From Cavia porcellus (Eukaryota > Chordata > Mammalia > Rodentia > Caviidae), in assembly GCF_034190915.1 (NCBI RefSeq), contig NW_026947485.1:38453519-38517518 (forward strand): DNA of 64,000 bases. Reading direction: 5' to 3'. Made by a program: the position numbers and the translations under genes. Numbering within the stretch: the first letter of the stretch is position 1; each line of letters begins with the position of its first letter. Shown here piece by piece: positions 17,547 through 28,600 of this stretch. Under the pieces are notes generated by a model. The model had not been told where the DNA came from. It did no database searches and saw only the letters and a list, made by a program, of their open reading frames with translations.

Positions 17547-19149
17547 ATTCAGTTTATTTTTCATAGTTCCTGAATTTTTCAGAAAAATCAGAATAGATTT
17601 GCCTCCCATCAAAGGAAAGCGAGCTTGAATGGTGGCAGACACTTCCATGTATGTCATGTTGGCCAGCATTTCATCATGCAGACCCATAGCTTTAAGGGAG
17701 TCTGGCCAGAGCCATGTCTGGCTAATAATCCCAGTGCAATAGCAGAGACGGGTATCAGACCAACAGCCTGCCACCAGGAAAGAGGTCCTGATGTGTTCCT
17801 GAGCCTGGGCTGGGCCTGACTCCAGGAACAGTGACTGCTGTGGAGGTAGACTCATCAGTCCTTCCTTAACTAGCTCACTGTCTCCTTTCTGTAGGAACTG
17901 GCAATAAGGAACTATCCAGCACTTCTGTAATCCTGAAGTCATAATCCTTTAGAGAAAAGCCCTGGAGATCAGCAGTTGGACTCTCTCATTATACAGAAGG
18001 CTCCAGAGCCCAGGAGGCCCTGGGGCACCCGAGCCCTGCTCGAAGCTGACATCAGAGGCATCTCTGCCAGAAGATGGCCCACTTCTCCTTTTTCTCCCCA
18101 TCAGGCCAACCCCATGGTGCTGGGTCACCACGCTTATGGGACACTGCAGAACCTACTCTTGCCTACTTGGGTTAAACTATTGTAGTTTCCAGTCAAAGCG
18201 ACAAGGCTGCCCTGTTGTTCTCTTCCTTGAGGGGAAATCAGGAGAGTTCTGGCCGTGGCTTAAGAGGAGACAGCTTGACCACTCACTTCCCAGATGTCTC
18301 CCAGCTAGGCATGCTGGCGTGATCAGAGAGAGCTCTTAAAGACACAGCCGCCTACCAGGTGTAGGGCTGTCCTGAGCCATGGACCTGCATGGAGGTGGAG
18401 GCTGCATGGCAGGCTGAGAGGGCAGGCGAGGGGTTGCTGGAGCAGAGGCAGCAGCAAGGACAGATGAATGTGCTGCAGGGAAGCTGTCAGATGAATATGC
18501 TTTTCTCCAGGGGCTGCAGGCTGTGTGGGAAGCCAGGGAGGAGGGGGAGCAATTGGCAGACAGCGAGTCATGCAGCCTGTTCCCGGGCAGGCCCTCCTGA
18601 GTCTAATTCCATGCCAGGCCACAGAGTAGGGCCCGAAAGAGGGCCAGGGCTCCCCAAGGGTCCCTCTAGGATAGGCCAGGAGCCTGATTTCCACAGCCAC
18701 CTACCTGGCTCTGCCTCTGGGTCTTGCTGCCCTCTGTGGCTACTGAGCAGCCCCACTAAGCAAGGCGAAAGGCTCCTGCCATACAGACCTGTCCACACAC
18801 TGAGTCCTCTGGCCTTCGGGCAGCTCCCTGCAGGGATAGCACCTTTTTCCAGCTCACCTAAGGAGCGTGACTCATGGCAGCCCAGGCCAGAGAAGCCCCA
18901 GAGCAACCATGGCTACATCGACACAGCTGTCCCTGCTTCTCTAGTGACCTCCAGACTGATGATTCCCCCTCTTTCCATGACATGGGGAGTTACAGGCAAA
19001 AGAAACCAGATAGTTTTCTTAACTTTTATTAGTACAGTACATGTTTGCAGTGCATTCCCTGTGTGGAGTTGGTCATCTTAATACTCTTCTCATCCCCATC
19101 CATCTCTTGATTTCCTTCCCCTTTGAGAAAGACCTTCCTATTATCTACC
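17547..19149. other. GC-richer unique intergenic block, no gene recognised
   Basis: About 1.6 kb without SINEs, unusual for this window. A 230-codon open frame at 18389-19081 (+) lies in the GC-rich part. It has overlapping open frames on the other strand, no recognisable domain and no splice context, so I do not call it a gene. Confidence 0.5.
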
Positions 19150-19265
19150 TTTTTTTTTTTTAATTTTTTAAAATCTTTTCCTTTTTATCAGTACCGGGGA
19201 CCAAACTCACGACTGCCTGCTTCCAAGGCAGGCACTTATGCTGCTGAGCTAAACCTCCAGCCCCC
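19150..19265 (-). mobile_element. ID-type SINE, reverse, full length
   Basis: Body GTACCGGGGACCAAACTCAC to GCTAAACCTCCAGCCCC. CTATTATCTACCTTTT at both edges is a 16-bp target duplication. Confidence 0.93.
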
Positions 19266-19369
19266 TATTATCTACCTTTTATTTTTGCTTTTATTTATAC
19301 TTTGGGTTTCTCATATAAGAATAACCATGTGATATTTAAACTTCTGTGTGTGGGTGGTTTTTTTTTTTT

Positions 19370-19780
19370 TATTTAACATGGTCTCCAGGTGAATCCATTT
19401 TCCTACAAATGCCTTGTTTATCCTTCTTTATGGCGGTTATAACCCATTGTGTATAAATACAAAATTTTCTGTATCTATTCATCTGTTGATAGACATATAA
19501 GCTGTTTCCAAGATTTAGCTATTATGAGTTCTGCTGCTATAAACATGGGTATGTATGCATCACTGTAATATGTTGTCTTTAACCCTTTCAGGAAGATACT
19601 GTACCTTGATACTGTACTGTGGGGAATAGCTAGGTCAAGTGGAATTTCTAATTTTAGTTTTTTAATCTCCATACTGATTTCCACACTAATTTTACTAGTT
19701 TACATTTCTACCACAATGATGTGGGGGGTTCCTCTTTCCTGGCAGCTTCACCAGATGGTTTTTATCCCCCATGGTTGGGC
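19370..19780 (-). mobile_element. L1 fragment, antisense
   Basis: Matches in complement the L1 ORF2 3' region: CTATTCATCTGTTGATAGAC, CTATAAACATGGGTATG, AATCTCCATACTGATTTCCA and TTTACATTTCTACCACAATG. Confidence 0.8.
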
Positions 19781-19844
19781 TCAGGAGCTGCTAGCAGTTT
19801 GCAGGTCCCCTCATTCTGAACTCTTGATCCATTATTTGTTTTTG

Positions 19845-19965
19845 TTTTGTTTTGAGATAGGGTCTCACCTGAGTTGCCAGGCTGCACTTGAATTTGAGAT
19901 TCTTCTGCCTTAACCTCTTAGAATGCTGGGATTAAAGGCATGTGCCACTCCACCGGATTCAACCC
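19845..19965 (-). mobile_element. B1 SINE, reverse (short form)
   Basis: TTGAGATAGGGTCTCACCTG, TTGCCAGGCTGCACTTGAAT and AATGCTGGGATTAAAGGCAT. Confidence 0.8.
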
Positions 19966-21243
19966 ATTTTTCAGAGCTGACTGCTCCTCTCTGTCCTGTC
20001 CCCATGCCACCCACCTCAGCATCCCACTGAGTTCTGGTCCAGCGGCCCTGGAAGGGATAGGGTGGACCAGTCCACACCTTCGTCCACTGTCACAGCAACC
20101 TGTCAGTGTGAGTACATAGCTTGGTTAGGTGTCGCAGGACAGTTCAACATGTAGCAGGCACAGACAAGCTGCCACCAGTCACACCCAAAGGTTCTTCAGA
20201 GACTTGGGGGCCAGAGCTGCTTTTGAGTTCTTACTTTGTCCCTGTGCCATTGAGCCCAGGCCAGACACTCCACTAGGGTAATCCCCACAAGAATTCTCTC
20301 AGGGATTTATGCCTAAAACTTCCTTACATCTCACATGGCCACTTGTATTCCTTCTAGAAGCCCCCCTTTTGTATTGCTGACTGTAAGAAAGCCAATTAAT
20401 TATTTCAGGCACCACAATCACATGAATACAATGATTAATCTGATAATCCTTTTTATGAAATTACCTCTGAGATGCTAACTTATCATCTTTGAAAATTCAC
20501 TGTGGCAAATTACTCTTAAAAATTACCATCTTCTGACTCTGTAAATCTTAATACCCCCCCCCCATACACACACCATCAAGCAACAAACACTGTCCTGAGT
20601 TTATCAGGTAGGTCAATCAGGAAAGAGGTGGGCAAATGGGAAATTTCAGGGGACTCCCCTGTAAGTGGGGCTTGGGCTGAAAGAACTGTTAGAACCTGTT
20701 GTTGCGGGTAGGACACAGAGGGGACAGTCACTGCCTCATGAAGCACACAGAGCCCCCGGGAGCTGACCTCAGGGCTCGCTGCGAGATGGGTCAGCATGGC
20801 TCTGAAGGGAGGTCTTTTCCCTCCTTGCATCTCCATCAGAGCCCAGAGACCTGCTTCACTGCCACAACACCTGGCAATCCCCAAAAGTCTTCAGCACAGG
20901 CCAGGGGAAGGGTGCACACCTGAGCTACCATTTAACACCCTGCTATATCTAACAGGCAAGGTACTGGACCATAGGATGGCTTTACAGATACGGCCACCTA
21001 GAAGGATTAAAGCCTGGCTGGGGCTAGCAAGCCTAAAGCAGCAGCAGTAGTCACTTGTATTCCTCTTGTGAAAGCTAGTGTCTTTTTTACTTATTTATTT
21101 TTGGGGTAACCACGACACATTCTCATGTGACTTACCAGCATAGTGTTACATCTATTTGCAGCCAGTCTTAAAGGTGGCAGTGCAAGGTCTCGTATGTTTG
21201 AAAATCTGGGAAAGGACACAGCCTACTGAGCTGTGGCTCCACA
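19966..21243. other. Unique intergenic sequence, nothing recognised
   Basis: SINE-free. Holds a short poly-C run (about 20554-20563). No exon support. Confidence 0.4.
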
Positions 21244-21420
21244 TATGCATCCAGCAGCGTGTACTGAGCACCTACTATATGCCAGGCTCTGGAGAGTAAG
21301 AGAACACAGAACAAGGCCGGGACTGCTGTCCTCACGCACTTCCATTCTGATAGACAATCAGCAAGATGAGCACATCAGGAGAGAACGAGCAGTGCTAATG
21401 TGTGTAGGGATTATAAAATT
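21244..21420 (+). mobile_element. L2/MIR-class ancient repeat fragment
   Basis: GTACTGAGCACCTACTATAT followed by GCCAGGCTCTGGAGAG is the classic ancient-repeat phrase. TTCCATTCTGATAGACAATC continues it. Confidence 0.55.
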
Positions 21421-21933
21421 TAAAAGAAAAGAAAATTTAAAGTCAAGGAAGGCTGGGTGGCCTCATAGTGACACTCACCCTCGTTTGGCCTCACTGACTT
21501 GAGAGGACAATGAATAAAGAACAAAAGGTGAAGGACGGGGCCAGGTGGACATAGGAGGCCCACACGGCAGAGGGAGGCACTGGTGCCAGGGCCCAAGCCG
21601 TCACTGGGCCTGGGTTTAGCCCACTTTTGTGGTTGTCCCTTGGCTAAATTGCCTCAGAAGAGTTTTCTGGAAAAAGCCTGTCAGGCCTGGGCTTGGGGGC
21701 CTCCAAGAGCTCTGGTACCCACTTTCTGCTCCCTGGGTTTATAGCCCTATTTTTAGTAGGACTCCAGCCGCAGGCCTGCCTCCTACTCCGGTGCCCACCC
21801 CAGGTTCCAGAACCACCCCACCCGGTGCACCGCCTGACACCTTCTTCCCCATGGCTTTCCAGCCTTTTCATCCCCAGGAAGTCATACGCAGCGGACAGCT
21901 GCATCCACCGCTCTGTGTTGCCATGGAAACAGG

Positions 21934-21968
<35 letters not shown>

Positions 21969-22802
21969 TCTTCCTCCTCGCTCTGTTTACCTTGGTCAGG
22001 GACTGCGGCAGAAACCAGCCTGTCACAGAAGGAAAGGTGGGCGGGGGCAAGCAGTAGGGAGGGAGCCTGCCCCAAACCAGATCATTCCGGTTCTGTGTGA
22101 CCCCCCCAAACCCCCCAGCTCTAGGCGCTGCTGAGGCACCTAGTGGGGCTGCGGAGGGAGGAGCAGGAGCCAGGAGGACATGCACCAGCACAGTCAGTGG
22201 AGAGTGTCCAAGCCTGTATACCGTCTCTGTGGACTGGAATAGGTCTCAGGTCCCGCAGCCAGGAAAGCTAGGATAGAGGGCAGCGTCACACTGGGACACC
22301 TTCTAGGGTGTTACTCCCAGAGTACTGGACAGCTGCTGTGATCCTTAGGTGCCATTACACCGCAAGCCCTGTGCAGGCCGGAGTGAGGGACCCGAGCTCC
22401 CTCCTAGCCCACAGAGGCTTCCCCGTGCCTGCACCACTGCTGTGTCCGGTAACAATGGGTCCTGCGGTGGTCCACAGGGTGTTTCAGTGCAGCCCTTAGC
22501 TTAACGCATTCCACGGCGCTTAGGCTGTGAACCCAGCGTTCAATCAGCTGTCTGCAAGCTGCGCACTGCCCTCCATCCTCGCTACCCACACCTCTTCCCG
22601 AGGTCCTGCCGGGTCCCCTCAGAAGGCACCAGAAGCCAGGTGTTGTCCCTGGAAATGGGTGCAGCCCACTTTCTCGCCCCGTTCCCTGCCCTCCCCCCAT
22701 GCACACTAGCCTAGTTCTTAGAGGCTCCTGGTTGCTCGCCTCTTCCTCAGTTGCTGGGTCTGACCCTTTTGCATTTCCCTATGGAAACTTCAAAGCAAGG
22801 TC
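21421..22802. other. GC-rich unique intergenic block with candidate regulatory motifs
   Basis: SINE-free, GC-rich, with a run of 30 T (21938-21967). It contains a perfect MEF2-type core CTATTTTTAG (21747-21756) and an E-box CAGCTG (21896-21901). Regulatory function is inference only. Confidence 0.4.
21938..21967. repeat. Poly-T run (30 bases)
   Basis: Uninterrupted T tract between GGCCTC and GTCTTCC. No SINE body is attached on either side, so it is not an obvious SINE tail. Confidence 0.95.
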
Positions 22803-22900
22803 GGGGCTGGAGATATAGCTCAGCGGCATAAGCGCCTGCCTTGCAAGCAGGCAGTCCTAAGTTCGATTCCCGGTACCGATAAAAAGGAAAAAGACCCCCC
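22803..22900 (+). mobile_element. ID-type SINE, full length
   Basis: GGGGCTGGAGATATAGCTCA start, perfect anticodon arm GCCTGCCTTGCAAGCAGGC, and tail GATAAAAAGGAAAAAGAC followed by a C-rich run instead of poly-A. Confidence 0.92.
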
Positions 22901-23669
22901 CACCCCCCGCAAAAAAAGCGCTGGACAGTTACCAGGTGCTTACATAGCAGGGCCCCAAGACCCGCTAGGGGGCGGCAGAGAAGCCACTCGGGACACCTTT
23001 GGCCATTAGCAGGAGCACCTGGCCATCTTCTGCTCCCCAGCGACGTGGTCAGTGGTCAGTGGCCAGCGCCTGCTTCCACCACAGCCTCCCCACCTAGCCC
23101 GGGGCTTCACCGCACACCCAATCCCCACCCCTTCACCCAAATCCAGGTTCTCGTCTTTAGGGGTCCATGACAGGTCAACAGGGGCAGCGGGCATGAGAGC
23201 TCTTTCAAGCGAGATAGAACGCTGGCTGGGCACCTTCCTCCAGGCTTGGAGGGTCTGGAAACTCCCTTTGCAAAGCACTTACCTTGACTGGCCTTGGCCT
23301 ATCATCTGTGAAATCGGGCTAAATCTCCAGGCCTAGGTTCCAGTACAGGTTTGCTGAGGAGAATATGCAGGTGAAAATGTTGGGTTACATGGCAGGCTGA
23401 CAGGACAGAGGCTGGGCTCTCGGCGATGGGGTTTCAGGTCAGAGGGAAAGCCAGCAATCTAGTCTTAGGCTCCCTAGCGTGCAGGCAGCTCTGAGCAGCT
23501 CCCATGCCTGTGGTCCTTGGGGACCACAGCTGTGGGCTGTTCAGGGTGAGCGCAGGCAGATGCTGATACCTGAGCCATGGCTGAGCATGGCTGTCTCAGG
23601 TGAAGTTCTGGTAATAGCAGCCCGGATACACCAGGTGCCTGGATGGCCTGGGTGCACTATGCTGGGGTT
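22901..23669. other. GC-rich unique intergenic sequence
   Basis: No repeat or gene recognised. Confidence 0.4.
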
Positions 23670-23757
23670 ATTTATTTATTTAGGTACTGGGGATTGAACT
23701 CATGACCTTGTGCTTGCCAGTCTGGTGTTTGTGCTTCTGAGCTAAATCCCTGGCTCC
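23670..23757 (-). mobile_element. ID-type SINE, reverse
   Basis: TTATTTATTTATTTAGGTAC head, then GGGGATTGAACTCATGACCT to TAAATCCCTGGCTCC. Confidence 0.88.
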
Positions 23758-24473
23758 ATTCTGCTAGCGTTTAAAGTCAATGTGTGCACCCTTAGAGGGG
23801 CTGTGAAGATTTTGGGTATACCCTTGTGCTTTCTTAGCCCCAAAAGTCAGGCAGCTTTAGGTGGAAGTTTCGGAAAGGATAAAATGACCAGTCTGTCCCT
23901 TCTGAGGATTAATACCAGCAACTCTCTCCTCATGGCCATTTGCAGTACTGCTGTAAAGCTCCTGGCCTGCAGTGGGGTCCCAAAATGTGGCCAGAGCTCT
24001 TAGGTATCTCTGGTCTTTCCCCCACACGAGTGCTGGGCTTCCTTCCTGTAGGGCTGCTGAGCTCCTGCAGAGGAGCTTGGAGAAGCAGCTCGCTTGGCAG
24101 ATCTGGGTCCATGTAGGGTGAGCAGAGATGGGGGTTCTGCTTGTGCACTCAGAAGCCTCCTCCTCCTTCCAGGCTGTGGAGTATATGAAAGAAAAACTTC
24201 TCCCTAAAATATGTTCTTGCTTGATTTTTACAGTGAAAAGGTTGGCAAGGAATAGGCTTTGGACAACAGGATAAAACCACACTTAAAAGTTGATAGCTGG
24301 TATTTAAAAAAAAAATTCTTGCCTTCCATTTTTTCCTGTCACTACCTTCTAGGACTCAAAGATTCCTAAATGCCAGTCTGGCTGCATCTGAATCAATGAG
24401 GAACTTCACTAATACTCTCCCCAGCCTTTGAATCAACCAACACTTTACAACCACTTAGAGAACAGCAAATTTA
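23758..24473. other. Intergenic sequence, nothing recognised
   Basis: SINE-free. Open frames overlap on both strands without splice context. Confidence 0.4.
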
Positions 24474-24548
24474 TTTTATGGTGCTCGGATGAACTCAGGG
24501 CCTCACACATGCTAGGCAAGTGCTCTAAAAACGCTTTTCTGCCAGCCC
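24474..24548 (-). mobile_element. ID-like SINE remnant, reverse
   Basis: GTGCTCGGATGAACTCAGGG through GCTAGGCAAGTGCTC and GCCAGCCC, the older ID body with CTAGCAAG-type loop. Confidence 0.65.
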
Positions 24549-24614
24549 AGGATGGGATTATCATAGACTGAGTCGAGAGTAGAGTTCTGTTCTCCCAACC
24601 CTCGGGTCATCTTC

Positions 24615-24770
24615 CAGAACTGCGCTAATAGGCGGCCACTAGCCACATAAGGTTATTTACATTTAAGAAATTAAAATTAGGTCAGTTTCACAATTCAGTT
24701 CCTAAGACACGCTGGCGCCTACTGAAGTGGTCAGTGGGATAGTGGCTGCAACAATACAGATACAGGCCAC
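24615..24770. mobile_element. MER5A-like hAT relic
   Basis: GGCGGCCACTAGCCACATAA, AATTCAGTTCCTAAGACACG and GGGATAGTGGCTGCAACAAT match the MER5A layout as I remember it. Confidence 0.65.
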
Positions 24771-25669
24771 TCCCATCAGGGCAGAAAGCTCTGCTGGTTT
24801 AGGATCCTGGCCTTGCATCTTTACTAGCAACCTCTGAGTTACATTTTGTCTACATTTTGACAAAACAGAACTTTATAAATGTAACACGAAGAACACTACC
24901 ACCTAAACTACTGAAACTAACCTATACTTTAGAAGAGGTGAGAGAAATAAACCAAAGGAAGGATAATATGTGTCAGCTATTAACCCTCTGCAAGATGGAC
25001 TGACACTGTTTCTCTTTGTCCTTACAGACTTACACTGTAGTATCTAAAGCTGTCCTTGACTGTCATCCAATGGAAACACTAAAAAGTAAGGCCCATGTGC
25101 AATTCTGGAAGAGAGACCTTAGAAGTGAGCAGACCTGGAGTTCACTTCCTACTCTGGGGAGGTGTAAGCTGTGAGGGAAGTCAGACGGGAATTGGCACAA
25201 AGGGCAAGTTTTGGAGAGGAAAGCACCTGAGAGACCAAGGTCAGTGCTAGGAATTATGCTGTCATCCCTGAAGGACCCCTGGACAGGGCTGAGCTCCCAC
25301 AGGGCCTTTTCTCTTGGATCACAAAGTCCTATGACTCTGTACCTACTTCTGAATTCCCCGTAGCTCCTCTAACCCTTCAAGAAAGTGTAGATAGGCCCAT
25401 ACAAACTTGTCCAGCAGAAACTGTGGCCTGCCCCAAAGCTGATGGCCTTATGGAGGAAACAACCATGTGTCCTAAATTCTGGATGGTGAGCTGACAGAAC
25501 CACCTGCTGTGGGGCAGGGGTGGAGGGCGATGCCTCACCATATCACGAAGAAAGGCTGACCCTGGTGGGGACAGTGAAGGCGGTGAAGGTGGCACTGAGG
25601 CTTATGTCAGGTAGGGAAAGCTCACGCACACACAAATTACTGGCAGACAAGCAAAGTAGCCATGAACCA
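24771..25669. other. Intergenic sequence just downstream of KLHDC10
   Basis: No repeat recognised. On the - strand a GU-rich element (complement of 25622-25640) lies beyond the KLHDC10 poly(A) signal. Confidence 0.45.
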
Positions 25670-28600
25670 AATAGAGTTGAATAAGATTTATTGATCAGAT
25701 TGTTTTAGAAAACCAACAGCAAAACACTGACAAGGTACATAAATACAGATTGGACATTTCAGAGTAAATTCACTACATCTCCTACTTGCTTGTAGGAAAC
25801 CAAAGAAGGTGGAAAAGCTGTCCTGATCACATGGCATGCACACCAGACTGCGAAAGGACTTCCACACTACTGAACAGGGCTGTGGCAAATAGCTTTAAAG
25901 TAAGGCAAGCATTGTGTGTGGCCTCAGCATACCCTGCAGAAAGAGCGAAGCCTGGGCTCACCCCTCAGAGGCGCGTCTTAGAGAGAGGCCCCTGTTTCTC
26001 TCCTGGCTCTCCCAGTGCCTTGCCACTGTAGGTGCCGTTACAGGGAGGTGACTGTGCTTCCCTGTGCAGCTCTGTGTGTGGCAGTGGCCTTAGAGAGAGC
26101 CAGTGTGTTTTCCGACGCCTCCTTTATATTCTAGATGTGTAACTAGGAAAACAGCAGTCACTACTGCTTGGTGAAACTGGCTTTCTCTCTGAAAACTGCC
26201 TCTGACTCACCCTGTACACTGACTAAGCAGGGCCAATGAAGAATTTCTCACAAGTTTTAAAAAATTAAAAACATGAAATTTACACCAAAAAGATGATATC
26301 ACTTTTGATGCACGACTTAGAACTTCTGTTTATTACACCAGACAAGGGAAGGTCGCTTTCCACCAAGGCTCACAACCTTAGGAGGGAAATGCTGCCACTG
26401 GGCATGACCTGGTGGCAGCACACCCAAGGCTGCAGACTCCATGGGGCCGTCCTCAGGCCCTGCCAGCATCCTGAAAATGCCAAGGCATTCGGGGAACCGA
26501 CACAATTTAAACTAATGGTGGCCACTTTTGGATCTTATGGTCATAAGGCCATAAACCATCATCTACCCTGGAGCTCAATGCCAGAAAAACAAAAAGAAAA
26601 GAAAAAGGAAAATGGCTTTTTTGTGCTACATCAGATTGCTGGCAGGTAGAGTGCCACTCTAAACATCTATAAGAACACATAAAAACAAAGTGGTTTTTAG
26701 GGTATACAGACCGACACAGAATAATCCATGCTTTCCCATATGCCAGGCTTTATGACTGGAGAAGGTATCACCAAAGTAAGATGAGAAACAGCAAGGATTC
26801 GTCAAGAGCCAAAGAAATATGTTGAAATGATGGGGTCCCCATGCCTGTCACACACAGCTTGTTCTTCCCACAGGTGCTAAGAGTTCTCTGGTGGTTTAGG
26901 GGAGTCAACCTAGGACTCGGCAGGAGATGGAGCCCTGACACCTGAACTCAGGGCCACCGCCTGTGGCTCCTCTCAGCAGTGCCAATGGTCATGGCATGGA
27001 CCAAGCACAGCAAAGTGGGCCGCATACCTTTGCTGATTGCTAACTGCTCTGTGATAGCCCCTTTTCCAACTACTCATCCCATTGAGGAGGAAGTGATCAT
27101 AGGAAAGGGACTGAGTGGAAAAAGAAATGTAAATGGGTTGACAGTTTGACGGAAAACTGGAAACACTGATTATCTATGGATTTCAGTTATCTGTGCTTTA
27201 CTCTTGCTACTCTGGGTACACAAAGGTCACTGTCAACATACTTTTTGCTTAGAAATATTAATATGTTTCTTTTCATAGTTTAAAATCTATCTGTGTGATG
27301 GACATGATTGGTGTAGAGTAAATTTGTTCGTCATGTCATCAGGGCCTTGAAAAAAGAAGATCCTACCAATGGAAAGGATTTTATTTGGCCCCAAGAGAAT
27401 GACTAAAATCTCAGTCTATTCTACATCAGTTTATAGAATGTTCAGGATGTGGAAAATACTTTATAAAATGAGAAGAATATCATTTTCATCATTTAATAAG
27501 GTATTACAAGCCCAGATAAGTTAGTGTATATAAGAGAGAACTGATAGCACTAAAATTAGATTTTGATTCTCCACTTAGAAAATGCCTTACAAGTGGACTT
27601 CCTTGTTCCTGGGCAGCACATACATAAATGACACAGCACAAAGGTAATCGGGGGGAAAAATCTCACTCTGACAAACCCAAGGAACAGTGAGTCTCTACGA
27701 CTAGAATAAGAAAACCTCGTCTTGAAAATCCAGCTTTACCAAGAACCAGATGATACACTGAGAATGCTTGTCATAATTTTATTCTAAAATAGTGAGCTGG
27801 CTTCCTCAAGACAGATACAAAAAAGGCTAGCTGCTTGATAGTCACATCCCTCCATAATCTGTATATACCCATATGTATTCTATATATTGCACTTCAGTTT
27901 CCAGGACTGCAGGAAAAGGGGAGCACCACGGAGAGGCAGAAGAGCAGCAGCATAACCCTTTCCACACCAAGTAACAGCATAACTTGCCTCCAAGTGCTGG
28001 CTTTAAAGTGCCTGGCGACCCTTTTATAAAAGTCCAGTCACCGTCATTTAACTCCTCAGACACACAGTCTAGTTTGGTACTGAACACAGGTGCATTATCA
28101 CATCATTTCCTAGTGTTATGACACATCAGATGAAGGACATGTTATTTTCTGAAAATGTCACGCACAAGGTCTTTAATGCCAGGCCTTTAACATCTACCTC
28201 AAAGACTGCCCTCAGAAGGCTTCTAAAAAAGATACAAGCCAAGTGTGGATTGACTCAGACCCCGGTCTCCAGCATTCTGTGAGCACAGAGACCCGCTCCT
28301 GTGCCAAGGACCATGGACGCCTAAGCATACAGGCTGAGCATTTGCTCTTTGGTCCCTATGGATTTCAATGGCAAAAATCCTTCTGCCACGCTAAACAGCA
28401 TCACTTCTTTAGTTTTGGATATTATTCCACCAGACCTAGAAAAAGCAGGCCAAAATCGTGGCAAAGTCCTGTTTTGAACTGGTGGAGCTACTCTGACTGA
28501 CTTGACTAGCAGATGGTGGTAAGAGATTAAATACCACAAGACTGGAAATGGCAAGCCATTGGGGATGCAACCCTTGAGGAGGATGCTCCTTTTCCCTGCA

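Noticed and set aside
17313..17942. 209-codon open frame on the - strand
   Set aside because: Reads through the antisense of an ID SINE and its poly-A tail (a lysine-rich block), so it is a mosaic of repeat and unique DNA.
18389..19081. 230-codon open frame on the + strand
   Set aside because: GC-rich DNA with long open frames on both strands (also 18323-18700 and 18568-18906). Low-complexity composition, no recognisable domain, no promoter or splice context. Best explained by low stop-codon frequency.
21629..22100. Overlapping open frames of 135-143 codons on both strands
   Set aside because: All cross the T30 run, giving poly-Phe or poly-Lys. Such frames on both strands are not coding evidence.
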